Below are positions 1-5,835 of a DNA stretch of 15,932 nucleotides, one piece after another. The stretch spans positions 1 to 15,932 of the forward strand of contig CAJURV010000048.1 in assembly GCA_910588925.1 (NCBI GenBank). The letters run 5' to 3'. Within the stretch, counting starts at the first letter, position 1; every line of letters begins with the position of its first letter. The stretch comes from an uncultured Rikenellaceae bacterium. Its GTDB lineage: Bacteria; Bacteroidota; Bacteroidia; Bacteroidales; Rikenellaceae. The position numbers were made by a program, and so were the translations under genes. The notes under the pieces are model-generated. The model ran no database searches, was not told where the DNA came from, and saw only the letters and a list, made by a program, of their open reading frames with translations.

Positions 1-106
1 CCGAAGGTTTTTAGACCTCAAAAATCGTCGATCGCGGTCGTGCGCCTCCGGAGCGGATATTGTTAGCATCAAGGTCGGTAACTTCCCTGAACAGAAAGCA
101 TCGAAA

Positions 107-126
107 GGGGCTGTGCCCCCGATTTT
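107..126 (+). terminator. Terminator-like hairpin with an alternative pairing partner
   Basis: GGGGC (107-111), loop TGT, GCCCC (115-119), followed by a short T run at 123-127. It would end a plus-strand transcript entering from left of the window. GGGGCTGT (107-114) can also pair with ACAGCCCC (148-155), which is mutually exclusive with the short hairpin. Confidence 0.4.
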
Positions 127-274
127 TGTGGCTAAAAAGCGACGGAAACAGCCCCACTGCAACAGACACCCGCGCACACAAACCGATAATTCATGCGTTC
201 AGAGATCGAGTGCATAACCGCATATCACGAAAACTTCGCTCGCGTACGCACGGACCTATAAAATCCCTAACGCG

Positions 275-287
275 TCCCCGAAGGGGA
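275..287. repeat. GAA-triloop hairpin
   Basis: TCCCC (275-279), loop GAA (280-282), GGGGA (283-287). A perfect 5-bp stem closed by a GNA-type three-base loop, the same loop class seen in the hairpins at 501-519 and 727-747. There is no T run, so it is not a typical terminator. Confidence 0.5.
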
Positions 288-426
288 TGCACCCGCATGA
301 GCAATACAAAAACGTACCCAACAAAAACAAACGAGATGAAAGCGGAAACGATATTAACTTCCAACTACACTAAACACAACCGCAAAAGACAAGGCACAGA
401 ACGTCGCCCAATAACGACTGACCAAA

Positions 427-440
427 ACGCCGCAAGGCGT
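427..440. repeat. GCAA-tetraloop hairpin
   Basis: ACGCC (427-431), loop GCAA, GGCGT (436-440). A 5-bp perfect stem with a GNRA tetraloop on the plus strand, just before copy A of the structured repeat. Function unknown. Confidence 0.5.
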
Positions 441-456
441 ATTACAATAGAAAGAG

Positions 457-660
457 CCACGAGCGAAGCGAGAGGCATCAAACACAAATTCCGCCGTTAA
501 ATCCCGAGGAACGAGGGATGAGCGGGACGGAGCCTCCCCCAACGGAGGCCCGCTTACTCGGTTGGTTGTTACAATATTTCCCGCCTATCTGTATATAAAG
601 TCACTTTCTTGAATGTCCCGCTTAAGCGGTCCCCCGCAGGCTCCGTCCCTGTGAATCGCC
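457..660 (+). repeat. Structured dispersed repeat, copy A
   Basis: About 200 bp matching 12603-12798 read on the minus strand. The best block, 488-555, differs from 12704-12769 by two substitutions and a 2-nt indel; a second block at about 600-660 also matches, and the more AT-rich stretch between them has diverged. Visible structures in order: a hairpin at 457-475 (stem GCC/GGC plus an inner GCGAAGC); ATCCC/GGGAT at 501-519 around GAGGAACGA; a bulged 11-bp hairpin at 521-554 (AGCGGG+CCTCC with GGAGG+CCCGCT); and a 12-bp palindrome at 618-629. GGGACGGAGCCT (524-535) is also perfectly complementary to 638-649, which would compete with the bulged hairpin. It encodes no protein. It could be a structured RNA, a REP/MITE-like element or a protein-binding array. 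Confidence 0.75.
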
Positions 661-726
661 CCAACCACATGCAAACAGTCAACTTACCGCAAAAAAAAGA
701 CCTTTTCATAATGAATACTTGCCTGT

Positions 727-747
727 GGCACGAGCGGAGCGAGTGCC
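727..747. repeat. GA-flanked GGA-triloop hairpin downstream of ung
   Basis: GGCAC (727-731) pairs with GTGCC (743-747) around GAGCGGAGCGA. The inner part can fold as GC-(GGA)-GC with GA opposite GA. Its core nearly repeats the one at 458-472, but the outer stem differs and still pairs. It lies 80 bp past the ung stop, so it may be part of the ung 3' end; a run of eight A on the plus strand (T on the ung strand) follows near 692-699. Confidence 0.5.
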
Positions 748-826
748 GCTATCCGGGCGAAAAGTTCGGCTAATGCGCAACCGTCAAGCAAAAGCAAATC
801 CGAATACCGAAACAATCCCCCTATAC

Positions 827-1489
827 TCACCAATTAATACCCTCGTTCCCGGCCGCTACGAGATAATCATTCGCCTTTCTGAAATGGCCGCAACCGAAAA
901 AACCGCTATGAGCAGACAACGGCGACGGATGAGCACACTCGAGCACAAGATTCCGGCTACGGTCGATCACCGCGCCTTTGCGTCTGGCATACGAACCCCA
1001 AAGCATATATACCACTCCGGCACGTTCGGCATTCAGACGGCTGACCACGGCATCGGTGAAACGCTCCCAGCCGTGCCCCGAATGAGAGGCTGGAGACGAC
1101 GCACGCACCGTAAGCACCGAATTGAGAAGCAACACGCCCTGATCGGCCCATCTGTCGAGATTACCTGTAGATGGCCGCGGAGTACCGAACTCGTCTTCTA
1201 TCTCCTTGAATATGTTCATCAGCGACGGCGGGAACGGCACTCCGTCCGACACGGAGAAACATAAACCGTTGGCCTGTCTCGGGCCGTGATACGGGTCCTG
1301 ACCTATTATCACCACCTTTACGGCTTCCGGATCGCATTTATCGAAAGCCCTAAATATGTTGGCCGCAGGCGGATAGATGACACCGCCGCAGTATTCGCTC
1401 CTCACGAACTCGGCGAGTTCGGCGAAATAGGGCTGTTCGAACTCCTCGCCCAAGAGGCGTTTCCATCCGTCGGATATTCTCACATTCAT
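827..1489 (-). CDS. ung: Uracil-DNA glycosylase, family 1
   Basis: Excises uracil from DNA (from cytosine deamination or dUTP incorporation) to begin base-excision repair in the cytoplasm. The product is 220 aa, the usual family-1 length. Motif GQDPYH at 63-68 gives the water-activating Asp65 and Tyr67; Phe78 stacks on uracil; Asn123 in LLLNS recognises the base; HPSPLS at 187-192 supplies His187 and the Leu191 intercalation loop. Numbering is almost the same as in E. coli Ung. I chose ATG at 1489 because the longer open frame starts at a TTG (1522) that overlaps a TACCTTTG promoter element. One oddity: the residue after HPSPLSAH is Ser195, where Arg is usual (SAHRGFFGC). It stands alone on this strand and is divergent from the GH92 gene. 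Confidence 0.97.
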   Translation of the reverse strand: MNVRISDGWKRLLGEEFEQPYFAELAEFVRSEYCGGVIYPPAANIFRAFDKCDPEAVKVVIIGQDPYHGPRQANGLCFSVSDGVPFPPSLMNIFKEIEDEFGTPRPSTGNLDRWADQGVLLLNSVLTVRASSPASHSGHGWERFTDAVVSRLNAERAGVVYMLWGSYARRKGAVIDRSRNLVLECAHPSPLSAHSGFFGCGHFRKANDYLVAAGNEGINW

Positions 1490-1519
1490 AGTATGGGTCG
1501 TCGCATCTGAGCCGACAAA

Positions 1520-1549
1520 CAAAGGTACTATTTTTATCCCGTTTCAAAA
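1520..1549 (-). promoter_or_regulatory. ung promoter (TTTTG / TACCTTTG)
   Basis: On the minus strand TTTTG (1549-1545) and, 17 nt later, TACCTTTG (1527-1520) match the Bacteroidota -33/-7 consensus TTTG / TAnnTTTG; the spacing is slightly shorter than the common 19-21. Transcription would start near 1515, giving a leader of about 25 nt to the ATG at 1489. Confidence 0.65.
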
Positions 1550-1626
1550 CACCGTCCTGCACATATCATACATTTTAATATCTTTGACCTGGTCTTAGAT
1601 ACTCCGCCTCAACAAAACCAAACGAG

Positions 1627-1659
1627 TTTGCTTTTGTATTCGGCTTATTGCTATCTTTG
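1627..1659 (+). promoter_or_regulatory. GH92 upstream promoter P1
   Basis: TTTG (1627-1630), 21-nt spacer, TATCTTTG (1652-1659): a full match to the Bacteroidota -33/-7 consensus. The -33 element lies in the right arm of the inverted repeat 1612-1637, so a factor or structure at the palindrome could control it. P1 transcripts would read through P2. Confidence 0.65.
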
Positions 1660-1699
1660 ACTTCGTCTTAGATACTGCGCCTCAACAAAACCAAACGAG

Positions 1700-1732
1700 T
1701 TTGCTTTTGTATTCGGCTTATTCGTATCTTTG
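1700..1732 (+). promoter_or_regulatory. GH92 proximal promoter P2
   Basis: TTTG (1700-1703), 21-nt spacer, TATCTTTG (1725-1732), the duplicate of P1 exactly 73 bp downstream. Initiation a few bases after 1732 leaves a leader of about 35 nt before the ATG at 1773. The -33 element is again inside a palindrome (1685-1710). Confidence 0.75.
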
Positions 1733-1772
1733 CAGTGCATCGCCACCGGTCGATGCCGAAACGACTCAGCCG

Positions 1773-4022
1773 ATGAAGCGCGAAATATTGTCATTCATAT
1801 CGTTTATAGCGGCTGCGACCTCCTGGGCGCAATCGGCGGCGGACTACGTCAACCCGTTCATAGGCACCTCCAACTACGGAGCTACCTTACCGGGGCCGTC
1901 GGTACCTATGGGCATGGCGTCGATGGCTCCGTACAACACCTTCGACATGCCCGGACACAAGATACACACCGATGCCGGATGGTGCTCCACTCCTTACGTC
2001 TACGAGAACAGATACGTCGCAGGCTTCACCAACGTAAATCTCAGCGGAGTAGGATGTCCCGATTTCGGATCGTTGCTCCTGATGCCTACCACGGGAGAGG
2101 CTATCGTCGAAGCGTCGGAATATTGCTCGGAGCTCTCCGACCAGAGGGCCGAAGCCGGCTACTATTCAGCCACAGTAGACCGTTACGGCGTCTTGGCGGA
2201 AATGACGGCCACCGAACGGACCACACGCTCGCGTTACACCTATCCGGCCGGCACCTCCAACATACTCTTCAACATAGGGTTGGGGCTCACCAACGAATCG
2301 GGAGGCATGGTTCGCATAGTCTCCGGGCGCGAGATAGAGGGGTTCCGCATCATGGGAGGCTTCTGTTACAACGAGCCTCAATCGGTAGTGCCGGTCTACT
2401 TCGTAGTGCGGTTGAGCAGACCGGCCGAGATCCGCTACTGGAAGAGGCTCGACCGGCTGAAAGGCATACGCCATGAGTGGGAACCGTACAGCGACAAATA
2501 TAAGATATACAGTCTCTACTCCGGAGAGATGGCCGGAGACGACATAGGCGCCGTCTTCACCTTCGACACTGAACAGGACGAACAGGTGGAGGTCAGCGTA
2601 GGCATATCGTACGTAAGCATAGAGAACGCCCGCGAGAACCTCTACTGCGAACAGAACGGCCGCTCGTTCGACGAACTGCGCTCTCAGGCTCGCGACAAGT
2701 GGAACGACGCATTGGGCCGCATAACAGTAGAGGGCGGCACCCGCGACGACAAAGTTATATTCTACTCAGCCCTTTACCACACCTACATACACCCCAACAT
2801 ACTGAACGACGTAAACGGCCAGTACCCCTCGATGGTCTATCGCAAAAAGGCGGACAGCGGCAGTCGCGACCGTCTGACCATGTTCTCGGGCTGGGATGTA
2901 TATCGTATAAACGCGGCGCTCATGTCGCTGATAGATCCGCAACGCGGCGACGATATGGCCGCCTCGCTTATGGATATGTACCGGCAGAGCGGCAACCTGC
3001 CCAAATTCGAGATAGCATCGGGAGAGTTCATGGTAATGGAGGGCGACCCCGCAGTGCCATACCTCGCCGACCTCTACATGCGCGGTGCGGTAAAGAGCGT
3101 TCCCGCCGAGGAGCTGTACGAGGCGATGCGCCATAACGCTTTCGCGTCGGGAGCCGGAAACAGGGTGCGCCCCGACAACGATTTTTATATGGAACACGGC
3201 TACGTGCCATATCTCAAGGAGTACGACAGTTCCGTATCGCAGGCGCTCGAATACTACGTGGCGGACTATGCGCTCTCACGCATGGCCCTCTCGCTCGGAC
3301 ACCGCGACGATTACGACGAACTCACCGAACGGGTGGCCGGGTACCGAAAGTACTTCGACAAAGAACATCGCCTGTTGCGGCCGGTGAAACCCGACGGCAG
3401 TTACATGGAGGGATTCGAGCCGGAGGAGGGGAAAAACTTCGAGCCGGTGAACGGTTTCCACGAGGGGTGTTCATGGAACTACTCGTTCTACGTGCCCTAC
3501 GACATAAAAGGACTCGCAGAGCTGATGGGCGGCGGCGACCGTTTCGTAGAGATGCTCGACAGATGCTTCGACGAGGGACACTTCGACATGAGCAACGAGC
3601 CGGACATGGGGTATCCCTACTATTACTCCTACATAGATGGCAACGGCTGGCGCACGCAACAGAGGGTACGACGGCTTATACGCGAGCACTACTCCGACAC
3701 CCCCGGAGGACTCCCCGGCAATGACGACGCCGGTACCATGTCGGCATGGCTCGTATTCTCCATGATGGGGCTATATCCCGCCCTGCCCGGGAACCCCTAC
3801 TTCGTAGTATCGTCGCCCGTGTTCGACAAGATAGCGATAAAGCTCGACCGACGTTATTACGATAACGACGAACTGGTCATAGAGACACACAAAGGTGGCC
3901 CGGACGACATATACGTAAAACGCGTGACGGTAGGAGGCAAGCCTCTCGACGGCCTGTTCGTCGGACAGAGGGAGCTGACATCCGCCGGCAGAATGGACGT
4001 ATGGCTAACGGATAGACATTAG
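1773..4022 (+). CDS. Secreted GH92 alpha-mannosidase
   Basis: Predicted Ca2+-dependent, inverting exo-alpha-mannosidase of glycoside hydrolase family 92, acting on mannose-rich glycans outside the cytoplasm. 749 aa, typical length. A signal peptide (1 to about 19) ends near SWAQ; there is no lipobox Cys, so a soluble periplasmic or secreted protein is expected. The N-terminal beta domain opens with DYVNPFIGT at 24; the catalytic (alpha/alpha)6 part contains SGWDVYR, GFHEGCSWNYSF (Glu564, expected general acid) and GLPGNDDAGTMSAW (Asp651/652, expected base region). The EPDMGYPYYY segment lacks the His residues often seen there, so linkage preference may differ; I cannot assign it. The ATG at 1773 follows two tandem promoters; an upstream in-frame TTG (1701) lies inside the promoter and is rejected. 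gpmI follows after 86 bp. No susC/susD pair is present, so this is not a visible polysaccharide-utilisation locus. Confidence 0.93.
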   Translation: MKREILSFISFIAAATSWAQSAADYVNPFIGTSNYGATLPGPSVPMGMASMAPYNTFDMPGHKIHTDAGWCSTPYVYENRYVAGFTNVNLSGVGCPDFGSLLLMPTTGEAIVEASEYCSELSDQRAEAGYYSATVDRYGVLAEMTATERTTRSRYTYPAGTSNILFNIGLGLTNESGGMVRIVSGREIEGFRIMGGFCYNEPQSVVPVYFVVRLSRPAEIRYWKRLDRLKGIRHEWEPYSDKYKIYSLYSGEMAGDDIGAVFTFDTEQDEQVEVSVGISYVSIENARENLYCEQNGRSFDELRSQARDKWNDALGRITVEGGTRDDKVIFYSALYHTYIHPNILNDVNGQYPSMVYRKKADSGSRDRLTMFSGWDVYRINAALMSLIDPQRGDDMAASLMDMYRQSGNLPKFEIASGEFMVMEGDPAVPYLADLYMRGAVKSVPAEELYEAMRHNAFASGAGNRVRPDNDFYMEHGYVPYLKEYDSSVSQALEYYVADYALSRMALSLGHRDDYDELTERVAGYRKYFDKEHRLLRPVKPDGSYMEGFEPEEGKNFEPVNGFHEGCSWNYSFYVPYDIKGLAELMGGGDRFVEMLDRCFDEGHFDMSNEPDMGYPYYYSYIDGNGWRTQQRVRRLIREHYSDTPGGLPGNDDAGTMSAWLVFSMMGLYPALPGNPYFVVSSPVFDKIAIKLDRRYYDNDELVIETHKGGPDDIYVKRVTVGGKPLDGLFVGQRELTSAGRMDVWLTDRH

Positions 4023-4108
4023 CACTGTTTTTGCACGCATGCACGGCACGATATTAATTCGACAAAACAGACGTTTTAAATATAACGATCACTAAAAACC
4101 ACATTATA

Positions 4109-5626
4109 ATGGACAAAGTAATTTTAATGATTCTCGACGGTTACGGCAACGGCGATCACACATCCAGCGACGCCATCTTCAACTCTCACGCCGAATACAT
4201 CGAGTCGCTCAAAAAGAAGTATCCCACATCGCAGTTGCTCACCTGCGGCGAGAACGTAGGTTTGCCCGACGGACAGATGGGTAACTCGGAGGTAGGTCAC
4301 CTCAACCTCGGCGCCGGACGCGTGGTATATCAAGACCTTGTCAAGATCAACAAGGCGTGCGCCGACGGCTCCATAGCCGAAAACCCCGCAATAAAAGAGG
4401 CTTTCCGTTACGCCAAGGACAACGGTAAGGCGGTACATTTCATAGGTTTGCTCTCTGACGGCGGCGTACACTCGCTCGACAAGCATGTATACAAGCTCTG
4501 CGACGTGGCCGAAGCATACGGACTCGACAAGGTGTTCGTACACGCATTCACCGACGGTCGCGACACCGACCCCAAGAGCGGCAAGGGTTACATAGCCGGA
4601 CTACAGGACCATATCGCCGGCACCCATTGCAAGATAGCTTCGATCATAGGACGTTACTATGCAATGGACCGCGATAAACGGTGGGATCGCGTGAAGATGG
4701 CTTACGATCTGCTCGTAAAAGGCATAGGCGAACACACCGCAGACCCGGTAGCCGCCATGCAGAAATCGTATGACGAGGGTGTCACCGACGAATTCGTGAA
4801 ACCCATAGTGTGCGTAGACGGTGCCGACAAGCCCGTGGGTGTCATATCGGAGGGCGACGTGGTCTTCTGCATCAACTTCCGCTCAGACCGTGGCCGTGAG
4901 ATAACAATGGTGTTGGCCGAAGACAACATGCCGGAACAAGGCATGAGCGTGATACCCGGCATACATTACCTTACAATGACCCCCTACGACGAAGCTTTCC
5001 GCAACGTCACCGTAGTATACGGCAAAGACAACATCGAGAACACTCTCGGCGAAGTCATATCGAAGCAGGGACTAAAACAGTTGCACATAGCAGAGACAGA
5101 GAAATATGCCCATGTCACATTCTTCTTCAACGGCGGACGCGAAGAGCCGTACGAGGGAGAGAACCGCATACTGATACCCTCGCCCAAGGTAGCCACTTAC
5201 GATCTTAAACCCGAGATGAGCGCACGTGAGGTGAAAGACGCCCTCGTAGCCGAGATAAAGAAAGGCGAAAACAGCTTTATATGTGTCAACTTCGCAAACG
5301 GCGACATGGTAGGCCACACAGGAGTATACAGCGCCATTGAGGAGGCCGTACGCACCGTCAACGAATGCGCGCGCGAAGTGGTCGAAGCAGCCGTCCCCAT
5401 GGGCTACACCGTTCTGATAACGGCCGACCACGGTAACGCCGACTACGCCGTCAACCCCGACGGCTCGCCCAACACGGCACACTCGCTCAACCCCGTACCG
5501 TTCATAGTGGTATCCGATACCATTAAACACGTGGAGAGCGGAGTACTCGCCGACGTAGCACCCACAGTACTGAAAATAATGGGCATACCCCAACCGAAAG
5601 ACATGACGGGACATCCGTTGGTGTAG
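4109..5626 (+). CDS. gpmI: 2,3-bisphosphoglycerate-independent phosphoglycerate mutase
   Basis: Interconverts 3- and 2-phosphoglycerate in glycolysis and gluconeogenesis through a phosphoserine intermediate; a cytoplasmic, two-metal (usually Mn2+) enzyme of the alkaline-phosphatase superfamily. 505 aa, as expected for the family. It starts with a metal-binding ILDGYG (Asp10); the nucleophile is Ser60 in GQMGNSEVGHLNLG; further signatures are HAFTDGRDTDP, GRYYAMDRDKRWDR, NFRSDRGRE, and near the C-terminus TADHGNAD with NTAHSLNPVPF. Nothing is missing. No good TAnnTTTG element lies in the 86 bp upstream, only a weak TTTG-N20-TTAATTCG (4030-4061), so read-through from the mannosidase gene is possible. 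A strong terminator follows 3 bp after the stop. Of the first 20 Ile codons, 12 are ATA. Confidence 0.98.
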   Translation: MDKVILMILDGYGNGDHTSSDAIFNSHAEYIESLKKKYPTSQLLTCGENVGLPDGQMGNSEVGHLNLGAGRVVYQDLVKINKACADGSIAENPAIKEAFRYAKDNGKAVHFIGLLSDGGVHSLDKHVYKLCDVAEAYGLDKVFVHAFTDGRDTDPKSGKGYIAGLQDHIAGTHCKIASIIGRYYAMDRDKRWDRVKMAYDLLVKGIGEHTADPVAAMQKSYDEGVTDEFVKPIVCVDGADKPVGVISEGDVVFCINFRSDRGREITMVLAEDNMPEQGMSVIPGIHYLTMTPYDEAFRNVTVVYGKDNIENTLGEVISKQGLKQLHIAETEKYAHVTFFFNGGREEPYEGENRILIPSPKVATYDLKPEMSAREVKDALVAEIKKGENSFICVNFANGDMVGHTGVYSAIEEAVRTVNECAREVVEAAVPMGYTVLITADHGNADYAVNPDGSPNTAHSLNPVPFIVVSDTIKHVESGVLADVAPTVLKIMGIPQPKDMTGHPLV

Positions 5627-5628
5627 AT

Positions 5629-5661
5629 AAAAAAGCCGGAGGAAACCCTCCGGCTTTTTTT
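5629..5661. terminator. Bidirectional intrinsic terminator of gpmI
   Basis: GCCGGAGG (5635-5642), loop AAAC, CCTCCGGC (5647-5654), with seven T at 5655-5661 and six A at 5629-5634. Both strands give a GC-rich hairpin followed by a U run, so it can end gpmI on plus and the rdgB-rlhA-methyltransferase transcript on minus. Confidence 0.92.
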
Positions 5662-5731
5662 ATATGTTATGCAATATTTTCCGACGGGGAAGTTGGTGCT
5701 AAATATTACGAAACTATCCTATGTCGTTTTT

Positions 5732-5791
5732 GTGTGCCTCCCGGCAAAAGCGCATCCCTGACATGGAGCTAAGCCCAGCCGGAAGACACAC
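5732..5791 (-). repeat. Long inverted repeat in the gpmI/methyltransferase intergenic space
   Basis: Arms 5732-5745 and 5778-5791 are complementary at 12 of 14 positions with a 32-nt loop. Both mismatches become G-U wobbles only in minus-strand RNA, which suggests that the structure matters in the 3' region of the methyltransferase transcript. No U run follows, so it is not a standard terminator; it may stabilise the 3' end. Confidence 0.5.
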
Positions 5792-5806
5792 GTTATTGTT
5801 TATAAG

Positions 5807-5814
5807 TACCTTTG
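5807..5814 (+). promoter_or_regulatory. Orphan -7-like element TACCTTTG
   Basis: A perfect TAnnTTTG match pointing into the 3' end of the minus-strand methyltransferase gene. There is no TTTG at the right distance upstream and no plus-strand gene downstream, so it may be chance or drive an antisense RNA. Confidence 0.2.
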
Positions 5815-5835
5815 ATGAGATGGTTCGTCAAGAAA

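Larger units (their letters stand above)
1..826. other. Gene-free, hairpin-rich intergenic region
   Basis: I find no convincing gene here. The only longish open frame (60-500, plus) gives an Arg/Thr/Lys-rich product with no recognisable domain and runs through several hairpins, so I do not call it. What the stretch holds: a terminator-like hairpin at 107-126; GAA- and GCAA-loop hairpins at 275-287 and 427-440; copy A of a structured dispersed repeat at 457-660; and a related hairpin at 727-747. Bases 301-420 on the plus strand contain only about 13 T in 120, a marked strand asymmetry. The side of the region towards 826 is the 3' flank of ung. Any gene to the left lies outside the window. Confidence 0.6.
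1579..1732 (+). repeat. Tandem 73-bp direct repeat carrying promoters
   Basis: Two units, 1579-1651 and 1652-1724, match at 68 of 73 positions and are followed by the first 8 bp of a third unit (1725-1732). Each unit begins with TATCTTTG, so the -7 element ending each promoter is the first part of the next unit. Each unit also contains a 26-bp near-perfect inverted repeat (1612-1637 and 1685-1710): 12-nt arms with one central mismatch around GA. The differences cluster near the unit starts and ends, while the inverted repeat is identical in both. Confidence 0.9.

Noticed and set aside
60..500. 146-codon plus-strand open frame
   Set aside because: No domain, Arg/Thr/Lys-rich composition from a T-poor strand, crosses several hairpins and runs into the structured repeat; no promoter.
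1579..1732. CRISPR-like array
   Set aside because: Only two 73-bp units that are contiguous without spacers, each matching promoter elements, with no cas gene nearby.
4124..5614. Long minus-strand frames opposite gpmI
   Set aside because: Codon-bias shadows of a full-length, motif-complete gpmI.
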